Shown in pieces: positions 7,352 through 15,800 of a stretch of 64,000 nt of DNA (positions are counted from its first letter, which is position 1; every line of letters begins with the position of its first letter). A program made the position numbers and the translations under genes. The stretch comes from a bacterium M00.F.Ca.ET.205.01.1.1 (GTDB lineage: Bacteria; Pseudomonadota; Alphaproteobacteria; Rhizobiales; Rhizobiaceae): contig SRUQ01000001.1 in the NCBI GenBank assembly GCA_004791255.1, forward strand, positions 248,001-312,000, given 5' to 3'. A model generated the notes under the pieces. That model made no database searches, was not told where the DNA came from, and saw only the letters and a list, made by a program, of their open reading frames with translations.

Positions 7352-8382
7352 ATGCAGACATCACCCATATGCGACGCGAGATCGAGGAGATTCCGCAGGC
7401 CGTCGCCCGCCTGCTCGACGGTTCCGGCGCGGTGCTGACCGAGGCCGGGCGCGGCCTGCGCGAGCGCGACCCGCATTTCGTCGTCACCGTGGCGCGCGGT
7501 TCGTCCGACCATGCCGCCACCTTCATGAAATACGCCGTCGAACTGACCGCCGGGCTGGCCGTCGCATCGGTCGGGCCGTCGATCGCTTCAATCTATGGCG
7601 CAAAACTCAGGCTTGGCGGCTCGGCCTGCCTGGCGATCTCGCAATCGGGCAAGAGCCCCGACATCGTCGCCATGGCAGAGACGGCGCGGGCCGGCGGCGC
7701 GCTGACCATTGCCATCACCAATACGGCCGATTCGCCGCTGGCGCGCGCGTCGGACTACGCGATCGACATGCTGGCCGGCCCCGAGCGCAGCGTCGCGGCA
7801 ACCAAGACCTTCATCAATTCCGCCGTTGCCGGCCTGGCGCTGATGGCGCATTCGACCGGCGACGAAAAGCTGCTTGCGGCGCTTGCCAATTTGCCGGAGC
7901 ATTTCGGCAAGGCGATCGCCTGCGACTGGATGGGCGTGCTTGCCGACACCATCGAGAAGCAGAAGTCGCTGTTCATCCTCGGCCGTGGACCGTCGGCCGC
8001 GATGGCCAACGAGGCGGCGTTGAAGTTCAAGGAGACCTGCGGCATGCATGCCGAGGCCTATAGCGCAGCCGAGGTCATGCACGGCCCGCTGGCGCTGATC
8101 GGCCCCGACTTTCCGGTACTGGCGCTGGCCGCGCGCGACGCGTCCGAGCCGTCCGTGGCCGAGGCCGCCGACAGCCTAGCGGCCAAGGGCGCGCCGGTGT
8201 TCGTCACCTCCGCCCTTGCCAACCGCGCCGTGCGCCTGCCGCATGTCGCAACCGGCCATCCATTGACCGATCCGCTGACACTGATCGTGTCCTTCTATAT
8301 GTTCGTCGAAGCCTTTGCCCGCCATCGCGGCCTCGATCCGGATACGCCGCGCAATTTGCGCAAAGTGACGGAGACGGTATGA
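7348..8382 (+). CDS. SIS-domain glucosamine-6-phosphate deaminase, NagB-II type
   Basis: Protein of 344 residues with two SIS domains, resembling the isomerase half of GlmS but without its glutaminase domain. Visible motifs are VARGSSDHAA, AISQSGKSPDIV, AATKTFINS, ILGRGPSAAMANEAALKFKE and EAYSAAEVMHGP, the last typical of the GlmS/NagB-II active site. The expected reaction is GlcN-6-P to fructose-6-P and ammonia. It follows the regulator and precedes nagA with 4-bp overlaps, which supports the deaminase role. No classical NagB is seen nearby. Confidence 0.87.
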   Translation: MNADITHMRREIEEIPQAVARLLDGSGAVLTEAGRGLRERDPHFVVTVARGSSDHAATFMKYAVELTAGLAVASVGPSIASIYGAKLRLGGSACLAISQSGKSPDIVAMAETARAGGALTIAITNTADSPLARASDYAIDMLAGPERSVAATKTFINSAVAGLALMAHSTGDEKLLAALANLPEHFGKAIACDWMGVLADTIEKQKSLFILGRGPSAAMANEAALKFKETCGMHAEAYSAAEVMHGPLALIGPDFPVLALAARDASEPSVAEAADSLAAKGAPVFVTSALANRAVRLPHVATGHPLTDPLTLIVSFYMFVEAFARHRGLDPDTPRNLRKVTETV

Positions 8383-9557
8383 GCGACCGTTTTGCCCTGA
8401 CTGGCGCCCGCATTTTCGACGGCGACGACTGGCATGAAGGCCACGCCCTGGTCGTGCGCGACGGCCTCGTCGAGGCGATCGTGCCGGCCGGCGCCATCGC
8501 TTCCGATATCCGCATCGTCGAGACCGGTGGCGGCATGCTGGCGCCGGGCTTCGTCGACATCCAGGTCAATGGCGGCGGCGGCGTCATGCTCAACGACCAT
8601 CCCGACGTTGCCTCGATCGAGACCATCTGCCGGGCGCATGCGCCGTTCGGCACGACGGCGCTGCTGCCGACGCTGATCACCGACACGCCCGAGATCACCG
8701 CCGCCGCGGTCGCCGCCGGTGAAGCCGCGACACTGCGGAAGGTGCCGGGCTTCCTTGGACTGCATCTGGAAGGGCCGCATCTGTCCATTGTCCGCAAGGG
8801 CGCGCACGACCCTGCGCTGATCCGACCGATGACGGACAAGGACGAGGCGATGCTGATCGCGGCCCGCGGCAAGCTGCCGGTGCTTTTGACGACGATCGCG
8901 CCCGAATCCGTCGAGGCGGGCCGAGTGACGGCTTTGGCCAGGGCCGGCATCATCGTCAGCCTCGGCCATTCCGACACCGGCTATGCCACGGCGAAGGACT
9001 TCGCCGAGGCCGGCGCCAACGTGGCGACGCATCTGTTCAACGCGATGAGCCAGATCGGCAACCGCGAGCCCGGCCTTGCCGGCGCGGCCATCGATATCGG
9101 AGCCTTGTCCGCCGGGCTGATCGCCGACGGTATCCATGTCCATCCGGCGACGATCAGGATCGCGCTGGACGCCAAGCGGGGACCGGGCAGGATCGTGCTG
9201 GTCACCGACGCGATGGCGACGATCGGCACCGACATGACCTCGTTCACGCTCAACGGGCGCACCATCTACCGCCGGGACGGCAGCCTGCGGCTCGCCGACG
9301 GCACGCTGGCGGGCGCCGATCTCGACATGATCTCGGCTGTCAGATACATGCACCGCGCCGTCGGCCTCGACCTGTCCGAAGCCTTGCGCATGGCCTCGCT
9401 CTATCCGGCGCAAGCGATCGGCCAGGCGCACCGGCTCGGTCGCTTCGCCAACGGCACCGCCGCCGACATCGTTGCGCTGTCGGATGATCTCGCTGTAAAA
9501 AGCGTCTGGATCGGCGGCGACAGGGTTTTCGCCGCCGACGCCGACGGGTCACCATGA
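8379..9557 (+). CDS. nagA: N-acetylglucosamine-6-phosphate deacetylase
   Basis: Cytoplasmic metal-dependent amidohydrolase, 392 residues, converting GlcNAc-6-P to GlcN-6-P and acetate. It has the family start GARIFDGDDWHEGHALVV, the metal-site and substrate motifs GFVDIQVNGGGG, LGLHLEGPHLS (metal-binding Glu), VSLGHSDTG, ATHLFNAMSQ and VTDAMATIG (catalytic Asp). It overlaps the deaminase gene by 4 bp. Its product feeds the NagB-II enzyme, completing MurNAc/GlcNAc use with murQ, the kinase and the transporter. Confidence 0.95.
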   Translation: MSDRFALTGARIFDGDDWHEGHALVVRDGLVEAIVPAGAIASDIRIVETGGGMLAPGFVDIQVNGGGGVMLNDHPDVASIETICRAHAPFGTTALLPTLITDTPEITAAAVAAGEAATLRKVPGFLGLHLEGPHLSIVRKGAHDPALIRPMTDKDEAMLIAARGKLPVLLTTIAPESVEAGRVTALARAGIIVSLGHSDTGYATAKDFAEAGANVATHLFNAMSQIGNREPGLAGAAIDIGALSAGLIADGIHVHPATIRIALDAKRGPGRIVLVTDAMATIGTDMTSFTLNGRTIYRRDGSLRLADGTLAGADLDMISAVRYMHRAVGLDLSEALRMASLYPAQAIGQAHRLGRFANGTAADIVALSDDLAVKSVWIGGDRVFAADADGSP

Positions 9558-9566
9558 AAGCCTGAC

Positions 9567-10679
9567 ATGCATGACATCGATTGCGTCGTCGCCGGAGCCG
9601 GCGTCGTCGGGCTCGCCGTCGCCAGGGCGCTGGCCCTGGCGGGCCGCGAGGTGCTGGTGGTCGAGAAGGCCGGCGCGATCGGCACCGTCACCAGTTCACG
9701 CAATTCCGAAGTCATCCATGCCGGGCTCTATTATGCGCCGGGCACCCTGAAGGCGCGGCTCTGCGTCGAAGGGCGCCGGCTTCTCTACGCCTATTGCCGC
9801 GAGCGCGGCATCGGCCATCGGCGCACCGGCAAGCTGATCGTCGCTGTCGAACCGGACCCGTTGGACGGGCTGGAGGCGATCCGCGCCAATGCGCTTGAGT
9901 GCGGGGTCGACGACCTCGAACTGCTGAGCGCCGCGCAAGCCAATATCCTCGAACCGGCACTGAGGTGCTCCGGCGCGCTGATGTCGCCCTCGACGGGCAT
10001 TATCGACAGCCAGGCGTTGATGCTTTCGTTGCGCGGCGACGCGGAATCCGCAGGTGTGTCGTTCGCCTTGCTGACCGAGATTGCCGGAGCGACCGTGTTG
10101 GCCGACGGTATCGAAATCACCACGCGCGATGGCGACGGCGAGATGTTCGCGTTGAAAGCCGGCGCCTTCGTCAACGCCGCCGGCCTCGACGCGCAGGCGC
10201 TTGCCCAGCGCATCGACGGCTTTCCAAAGCACCATGTGCCGCCGCTCTGGCTGGCACGAGGCAACTATTTTTCGCTGGCCGGCCGGTCGCCTTTTTCGCG
10301 GTTGATCTATCCGGTTCCGGTCAATGGCGGCCTTGGCGTGCATCTGACGCTGGATCTTGGCGGCAGCGCGCGATTCGGCCCCGACGTCGAATGGGTCGAC
10401 CATGTGGATTATACGGTCGACCCGGGTAGAGGCGGTGTCTTCTACGACGAAATCAGACGCTACTGGCCTGGCCTCGAGGACGGTGCCCTGCAGCCGGCCT
10501 ATGCCGGCGTCAGGCCGAAGCTGTCGGGCCCGGCCCAGCCGGCGGCCGACTTCGTGGTGCAAGGCCCAGCCGTTCATGGCGCGGGTCAAATCGTCAACCT
10601 GTTCGGCATTGAAAGTCCCGGCCTGACGGCGAGCCTGGCGATCGCCGACCATGTCGTCGGGCTGCTGGACGGGAAGTGA
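9567..10679 (+). CDS. FAD-dependent oxidoreductase, L-2-hydroxyglutarate oxidase (LhgO)-like
   Basis: 370-residue DAO-family flavoprotein. The N-terminus DIDCVVAGAGVVGLAVARAL is a GxGxxG FAD-binding site followed by VLVVEKAGAIGTVTSSRNSE; the pattern SSRNSEVIHAGLYYAPGTLK is characteristic of 2-hydroxyglutarate oxidase-like proteins. It begins only 9 bp after nagA and probably belongs to the same transcript. Its substrate is a 2-hydroxyacid or amino acid by family; MurQ releases lactate, a 2-hydroxyacid, in this pathway, but the LhgO family usually acts on L-isomers. The link to lactate is speculation. Confidence 0.82.
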   Translation: MHDIDCVVAGAGVVGLAVARALALAGREVLVVEKAGAIGTVTSSRNSEVIHAGLYYAPGTLKARLCVEGRRLLYAYCRERGIGHRRTGKLIVAVEPDPLDGLEAIRANALECGVDDLELLSAAQANILEPALRCSGALMSPSTGIIDSQALMLSLRGDAESAGVSFALLTEIAGATVLADGIEITTRDGDGEMFALKAGAFVNAAGLDAQALAQRIDGFPKHHVPPLWLARGNYFSLAGRSPFSRLIYPVPVNGGLGVHLTLDLGGSARFGPDVEWVDHVDYTVDPGRGGVFYDEIRRYWPGLEDGALQPAYAGVRPKLSGPAQPAADFVVQGPAVHGAGQIVNLFGIESPGLTASLAIADHVVGLLDGK

Positions 10680-10715
10680 CAGCAGCGGCTGGGAGTTGTC
10701 ATCTCATCGGATGGC

Positions 10716-12794
10716 ATGAAACCTTTTGATTTTGAGGTCGTTGTCGGGCGTATGTCTGAGGCGAAACCCAAATCGAAACCGGCCGACGGCATCAAACCGG
10801 ACGGCGTCACGAAGCCGCGACGCGGAAGGCCGCGGCGCAAGTCGCATGACGAGAGGCCGCGCGAGGAGGAGACCAAGGCATCGACCGTCGAAGCAGCGTC
10901 CGAGGTCGTGGGTGGTGCAACACCGCCGCCGCCCGAGGCTGTCGAACCCGATCCGGAGTTGACGCCCGAGGAAGCCGAGCAGGCTCGCAAGAAATACCTT
11001 TTTCGGCGTTTTTGGATCAGTGGTCGCGGTTATTGGGGGCGGCACGGCGACAGGCTCGCCTGGCCGTTGACGGTCGGGCTGCTGATGCTGATCGTCATCA
11101 ATGTCGGTTTCCAGTATGGGATCAACGTCTGGAACCGCGCCATCTTCGACGCCATCGAGAAGCGAGACGCTCACACCGTCTATTTCCTGAGCGCGGTGTT
11201 CGTGCCGGTCGTGCTTGGCAGCATGAGCCTTGTGGTTGCGCAGGTCTATTTGCGCATGACCATGCAACGCCGCTGGCGCTCCTGGCTGACGACCTCGGTC
11301 ATAGCGCGCTGGCTCACCAACGGCCGTTACTATCAGCTGAACCTGGTGAAGGGCGACCACCAGAACCCCGAGGCCCGCCTGTCCGAGGACCTGCGGATCG
11401 CCACCGAGTCTCCCGTTGATTTCATTGCCGGCGTGATTGTCGCCTTCCTGTCGGCCTCGACCTTCATCGTGGTGCTGTGGACCATCGGCGGGGCGCTGAG
11501 TTTCACGTTCGACGGCTCGACCATTACCGTGCCCGGCTTCCTCGTCATCACCGCGGTGGCCTATGCCGCGATCACCTCCACCTCAATGTTCATCATCGGT
11601 CGGAATTTCGTGCGGCTGTCGGAAGAGAAGAACCAGGCGGAAGCCGAATTCCGCTACGTACTGACGCGCGTGCGGGAAAACGGCGAAAGCATCGCCCTGC
11701 TGGGCGGTGAGGAGGAGGAAAACAGCGGTATCGACAAGACTTTGGCCGGCGTGCTGAAGCGATGGGCGCTGCTGACCGGCCAGCACATGCGCACCGCGCT
11801 GGTCTCGCAGGGATCGAGCCTGTTCGCGCCGGTCGTGCCGGTTCTTCTGTGCGCGCCAAAGTTCCTCGACGGCTCGATGACGCTCGGCCAGGTCATGCAG
11901 GCCGCCTCCGCCTTCGCCATCGTGCAGGGCGCGTTCGGCTGGCTGGTCGACAACTACCCGCGCCTGGCCGACTGGAACGCCTCGGCCCGCCGCATCGCCT
12001 CGCTGATGATGTCGCTCGACGGGCTGGAGCGCGCCGAGCAGAGCGACGAGCTGGGGCGCATCCAGCATGGCGAAACCAAGAGCGATACGATGCTCTCCCT
12101 AGATGACCTTTCGGTGACGCTCGACGACGGCACTTCGGTGGTCAAGGAAACGGAGGTCGTGGTCGAAGCGGGCGAACGGGTGCTGGTGTCCGGCGAATCC
12201 GGTTCGGGCAAGTCCACGCTGGTGCGGGCGATCGCCGGCCTGTGGCCCTGGGGAAGCGGCAGCGTCAATTTCCATCCCGACAGGCGATTGTTCATGCTGC
12301 CCCAGCGACCTTACATTCCCTCGGGCATGCTCCGCCGCGTGGTCGCCTACCCCGCTGCCGCCGAAAACTGGACGATCGAACAGATCAAGGCCGCCCTCGA
12401 GAGGGTCGGGCTCGGCTATCTCGCCGACCGGATCGAGGAAGACGCGCCATGGGACCAGACACTGTCGGGCGGCGAAAAGCAGCGGGTCGCCTTCGCGCGT
12501 CTCTTGCTGCACGGCCCCGACATCGTTGTACTGGATGAGGCAACCTCGGCGCTGGACGAAAAAAGCCAGGACCACATGATGGAAACGGTGGTCCGCGAGT
12601 TGCCGAAGGTCACCATCATCAGCGTGGCGCACCGGGCCGAGTTGGAAGCCTTCCACACACGCAAGATCACGCTCGAACGGCGCAAGGGCGGCGCGAAACT
12701 GGTTGGGGATATCGACCTGGTGCCGCGCAACCGCAAACGCGGCCTGCTGCAGCGCGCCTTGTGGGGCACAGGTCCCCAGACCAAACGGAAGTAG
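10716..12794 (+). CDS. ABC transporter with fused membrane and ATPase domains, SbmA/BacA-like (BclA/YddA class)
   Basis: 692 residues: a charged N-terminal tail (about 1-95) with the AT-hook-like KPRRGRPRRK, a membrane domain of about six helices (from WPLTVGLLMLIVINVGFQ) of the ABC_membrane_2 / SbmA-BacA type, and a C-terminal ATPase with Walker A GESGSGKST, LSGGEKQRV and Walker B DIVVLDEATSALD. Members move peptides or very-long-chain acyl compounds; rhizobial BacA/BclA proteins import host peptides in nodules. An alternative start at 10752 (MSEAKPKSK) removes 12 residues; neither has a strong ribosome-binding site. No partner gene is visible. Confidence 0.87.
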   Translation: MKPFDFEVVVGRMSEAKPKSKPADGIKPDGVTKPRRGRPRRKSHDERPREEETKASTVEAASEVVGGATPPPPEAVEPDPELTPEEAEQARKKYLFRRFWISGRGYWGRHGDRLAWPLTVGLLMLIVINVGFQYGINVWNRAIFDAIEKRDAHTVYFLSAVFVPVVLGSMSLVVAQVYLRMTMQRRWRSWLTTSVIARWLTNGRYYQLNLVKGDHQNPEARLSEDLRIATESPVDFIAGVIVAFLSASTFIVVLWTIGGALSFTFDGSTITVPGFLVITAVAYAAITSTSMFIIGRNFVRLSEEKNQAEAEFRYVLTRVRENGESIALLGGEEEENSGIDKTLAGVLKRWALLTGQHMRTALVSQGSSLFAPVVPVLLCAPKFLDGSMTLGQVMQAASAFAIVQGAFGWLVDNYPRLADWNASARRIASLMMSLDGLERAEQSDELGRIQHGETKSDTMLSLDDLSVTLDDGTSVVKETEVVVEAGERVLVSGESGSGKSTLVRAIAGLWPWGSGSVNFHPDRRLFMLPQRPYIPSGMLRRVVAYPAAAENWTIEQIKAALERVGLGYLADRIEEDAPWDQTLSGGEKQRVAFARLLLHGPDIVVLDEATSALDEKSQDHMMETVVRELPKVTIISVAHRAELEAFHTRKITLERRKGGAKLVGDIDLVPRNRKRGLLQRALWGTGPQTKRK

Positions 12795-12877
12795 GGACTA
12801 GGCTCAGGACCTATCAGATCGCTTACGGAACCTGGGAGTCCCGAGCCTGGTCGCGCTCACTGCGTAGCCTTCTACGT

Positions 12878-13282
12878 TCAGGCGTTCGCCCCCGGGTTCA
12901 TCCATACGATTTCCCAAACATAGCCATCCGGGTCTTCAATGTGGCGGTTATACATGAAGCCAAGATCCTGCGCTGGGTTGGGATCGGCGCGACCGCCCGC
13001 CGCAACCGCGCTGTTCAGTGTCGCGTCGACGGCGTCGCGGTCATCGACAGTGAGGACGATCATTGCCTGGCTGTCGCGCCGTGCGTCGCCGATCGGGCGT
13101 GTGGTGAATTCGCGGTAGTGGTCATGGGTCAGCAGCATCACCCCGATCGTGTCCGAGAACATGAGCGAGGTGGATTTCTCACCCGAAAACTGCGGGTTCA
13201 CAGTGCCGCCTAGAGCCACGTAGAACGCCGTCGACGCCGACAGATCACGGACAGGCAGGTTCACGAAAATCATTTTGGACAT
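12878..13282 (-). CDS. VOC-family (glyoxalase/bleomycin-resistance fold) protein
   Basis: 134 residues starting MSKMIFVNLPVRDLSASTAF and ending with IEDPDGYVWEIVWMNP, both typical of the VOC fold with two beta-alpha-beta3 modules; the late Glu in WEIVW is a usual metal ligand. Function unknown: such proteins bind small molecules or catalyse isomerisation or dioxygenation. ATG at 13282 has GAAGGAGAAATTG before it. It is divergent from the MarR gene, with a perfect palindrome between, so it is probably the regulated target. Confidence 0.85.
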   Translation of the reverse strand: MSKMIFVNLPVRDLSASTAFYVALGGTVNPQFSGEKSTSLMFSDTIGVMLLTHDHYREFTTRPIGDARRDSQAMIVLTVDDRDAVDATLNSAVAAGGRADPNPAQDLGFMYNRHIEDPDGYVWEIVWMNPGANA

Positions 13283-13344
13283 CAATTTCTCCTTCTCCAG
13301 GGCTGCGAGCTGCGCTATTGTCTTGCTACAATGTTAGTAGATGC

Positions 13345-13370
13345 AATGTATCTTGATTGCAAGATACATT
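13345..13370. promoter_or_regulatory. Perfect 11-bp-arm palindrome, MarR operator candidate
   Basis: Arms AATGTATCTTG (13345-13355) and CAAGATACATT (13360-13370) flank ATTG. It lies 20 bp before the marR-type start and 63 bp before the divergent VOC gene. Symmetric sites of this size in a divergent spacer next to a MarR gene are the typical autoregulatory operator. Confidence 0.75.
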
Positions 13371-13390
13371 TTGTCGAGGGAATATTTGCC

Positions 13391-13873
13391 ATGGATCGCG
13401 CCGAGGCCGCAGCGAAGGAATGGGCCCGCGAGCGCCCCGATCTTCCAATGTTACCTGTTGAAACGGTAGGTCGTCTGCTTGATGCCGCCGCGCGTGTGAT
13501 CCGCGATCACATGAACCCGTTGCTCAAGGAAGTGGACCTGAATGTCGGTGAGTTTGATGTGCTCACGCCGCTCAGGCGTGCCGGTGAACCCTATATGCTT
13601 TCACCTACACAGCTCTACGAATCGGCAATGATCTCCTCGGGTGGCATGACGAGCCGCCTGGACCGACTGGAGCGCGCTGGGCTGGTTGAACGACGCCCCG
13701 ATCCCAACGACCGGCGCGGCAAGCAAATTGCGCTAACGGCTGGCGGCAAGCGCGCGATAGACGATTTGATCGGCCCAATGGTGGCGCTAGAAGAGCGATT
13801 AATCTCCGTGCTGACGCTGGCGGAGCAGGAAACTCTCAACGCTCTACTTAAGAAATTGCTCTCCGGCCTCTAG
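13391..13873 (+). CDS. MarR-family transcriptional regulator
   Basis: 160 residues with the MarR winged helix: LNVGEFDVLTPLRRAGEPYMLSPTQLYESAMISSGGMTSRLDRLERAGLVER, then the wing PNDRRGKQIALT. It probably represses itself and the divergent VOC gene through the palindrome at 13345-13370. The ATG at 13391 follows GAGGG; a longer frame from 13331 would include the operator. Its TAG stop is the first bases of an interspersed repeat (TAGAGCGGTTC). Confidence 0.9.
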   Translation: MDRAEAAAKEWARERPDLPMLPVETVGRLLDAAARVIRDHMNPLLKEVDLNVGEFDVLTPLRRAGEPYMLSPTQLYESAMISSGGMTSRLDRLERAGLVERRPDPNDRRGKQIALTAGGKRAIDDLIGPMVALEERLISVLTLAEQETLNALLKKLLSGL

Positions 13874-13974
13874 AGCGGTTCAGCGTTTGATTGAATCGCC
13901 GAACCGCTCTAACTCTTTGTTTTTTCGCAATTCCGGACGGAAAACCGCTAGGCGCTTTTCCTGGAATTGCTCTA
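13870..13974. repeat. Interspersed TAGAGCGGTTC...GAATTGCTCTA palindromic repeat, copy 1
   Basis: Two-part element: an outer inverted repeat AGAGCGGTTC...GAACCGCTCT (about 13872-13910) and a second half GCAATTCCGGA...GGAATTGC up to 13974. Near-identical copies lie at about 15703-15800 and 45428-45530. The left end provides the stop codon of the MarR gene. It may also serve as a terminator-like structure. Confidence 0.85.
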
Positions 13975-14027
13975 GGTCGTTGTCCACGTCAGCAGTCACC
14001 TCTTCCTCTGAATCAGTGAGCCCTGGC

Positions 14028-15542
14028 CTAGGAGGCATACAAATCCTTATATGCATCGCGCAGAAGGTTCTTTTGGACCTTGCCCATGGTGTTGCGCGGC
14101 AATTCCTCGACGAAGATGACCCGCTTCGGATGCTTGTATTTCGCCACGCGCCCGGCAATGGCGGCGAGGATTTCGGCGGCTGATATTGCGGAGGCCGGCG
14201 ACCGTACCACGATAGCGGTGACACCCTCGCCGAAATCGGGGTGGGCCACTCCGATGACGGCGCTTTCCAGGACTCCGGCAAGTGCGTCGATTTCGCTTTC
14301 GAGCTCCTTCGGATAGATATTGTAGCCGCCCGATATGATCAGGTCCTTGCCCCGGCCGACGATGTGGACATAGAAGTCGGCGTCGACCATGCCGAGATCG
14401 CCCGTGATGAAGAAGCCGTCGGCGCGGAACTCCGCTTTGGTCTTTTCCGGCATGCGCCAGTAGCCGGAAAACACGTTCGGCCCTTTCACCTCGATCATGC
14501 CGACCTCGCCCTGGGCAAGCGGCCGGCCACTGTCGGGATCGGCGATGCGCAGCGACACGCCAGGCAACGGGAAGCCGACCGTGCCGGCGCGCCGCTCGCC
14601 CTCACAGGGATTGGAGGTGTTCATGTTGGTCTCGGTCATGCCGTAGCGTTCGAGGATGGCGTGGCCGGTCGCCTCGCGCCAGGCCTTGTGCGTCTCGGCC
14701 AGCAGTGGCGCCGAGCCCGACACGAACAGGCGGATGTTTTTCGCCGCCTCGCGATCCAGCCCCTCCTGCTGCAGCAGCCTGGTGTAGAAGGTCGGAACTC
14801 CCATCAGCGCGGTCGCGCGCGGCAACAGCGAGATGATGCGGGCCGGGTCGAATTTCCGCTCGAAGAACATCGAGGCGCCGGCCATCAGAATGACGTTGGT
14901 GGCGACGAATAGGCCGTGCGTGTGGAAGATCGGCAGCGCATGGATCAGCACGTCGACCTTGGTGAACCGCCATTGCTCGACCAGCACCCGCGCATTCGAG
15001 GCCAGGTTCTCGTGGCTGAGCATGGCGCCCTTCGAGCGGCCAGTCGTTCCCGACGTGTAGAGAATCGCGGCGAGATCGTGCGGACCGCGCTCGACGTCGT
15101 GAAAATCGGACGATTGCCGCGAGGCCTGGTCCGTCAACGAGCCCAGGCCATTGCCGCCGAGCGTGACATGGGCCGCGCCCGAGCGCTCGGCCAGCGGCCC
15201 GATGTCATCAGCCCTTGCCGGATCGCAGACCACCAGGCTCGGTTCGGCGTCGCCGAAGAAATAATCGAGTTCGGCCAGTGTGTAGGCGGTGTTGAGCGGC
15301 AGGAACACCGCGCCGGCGCGCACGCAAGCGAGATAGAGCAGCATCGCCTCCGGGCTTTTCTCCACCTGCACGGCAACCCGGTCGCCCGGCTCGACACCCA
15401 GCTGCAAAAGCGCATGCGCCAACTGCGCCGAGCGCGCCAGCAGATCGCCATAGGTCAGTGTGCGCCCGTCATCGGTTTGCATCAGCAGGCGGCCGGGCGC
15501 CGGCATGCGGGACCGGAACGCGTCGAACAGGTGATTGCTCAT
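14028..15542 (-). CDS. matB: Malonate--CoA ligase (MatB-like acyl-CoA synthetase)
   Basis: 504-residue AMP-forming ligase. The AMP/ATP motif YTSGTTGRSKGAMLSH, the A5-like GYGMTETN region (ERYGMTETNMN), the GDLG hinge (FITGDLGMVD) and the C-terminal catalytic Lys region PRNTMGKVQKN are all present. The N-terminus MSNHLFDAFR and the block AVQVEKSPEAMLLYLACVRAGAVFLPLNTAYTLAELDYF match rhizobial malonyl-CoA synthetases. ATG at 15542 follows CAGGAAGACCTT. The GntR/FCD regulator gene lies upstream on the same strand, as in mat loci, but no malonyl-CoA decarboxylase (matA) or transporter (matC) gene is here, so another short dicarboxylate is possible. Confidence 0.85.
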   Translation of the reverse strand: MSNHLFDAFRSRMPAPGRLLMQTDDGRTLTYGDLLARSAQLAHALLQLGVEPGDRVAVQVEKSPEAMLLYLACVRAGAVFLPLNTAYTLAELDYFFGDAEPSLVVCDPARADDIGPLAERSGAAHVTLGGNGLGSLTDQASRQSSDFHDVERGPHDLAAILYTSGTTGRSKGAMLSHENLASNARVLVEQWRFTKVDVLIHALPIFHTHGLFVATNVILMAGASMFFERKFDPARIISLLPRATALMGVPTFYTRLLQQEGLDREAAKNIRLFVSGSAPLLAETHKAWREATGHAILERYGMTETNMNTSNPCEGERRAGTVGFPLPGVSLRIADPDSGRPLAQGEVGMIEVKGPNVFSGYWRMPEKTKAEFRADGFFITGDLGMVDADFYVHIVGRGKDLIISGGYNIYPKELESEIDALAGVLESAVIGVAHPDFGEGVTAIVVRSPASAISAAEILAAIAGRVAKYKHPKRVIFVEELPRNTMGKVQKNLLRDAYKDLYAS

Positions 15543-15702
15543 AAGGTCTTCCTGGGTGGCGGGGCGGCGCTTGCGGCCGCATGCATTGGCGGTGAAGAGT
15601 TCGCGGTTCCTGGCCACGCCGTCAAGACCGCAACGGCGGCTCAGCCCCGGCCGCAAGGTCGAGGGGTGACGGAGCATGGGTCTGCGGAGGGAACGCCCGC
15701 TG

Positions 15703-15800
15703 GAGCGGCTCCCCGTTTCACGGAAACGCCGCTCTATCTCTGTGTTTTCAAGCAATTCCGAAACGGAAAACCGTTTTACACTTTGCCTGGAATTGCTCTA
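15703..15800. repeat. Interspersed palindromic repeat, copy 2
   Basis: GAGCGGCTCCCCGTTTCACGG at the left and CTGGAATTGCTCTA at the right match copies at 13870 and 45428, with the left arm partly degraded. On the minus strand its right end, TAGAGCAATTCC, contains the TAG stop codon of the GntR/FCD gene. It fills much of the spacer before matB. Confidence 0.8.
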
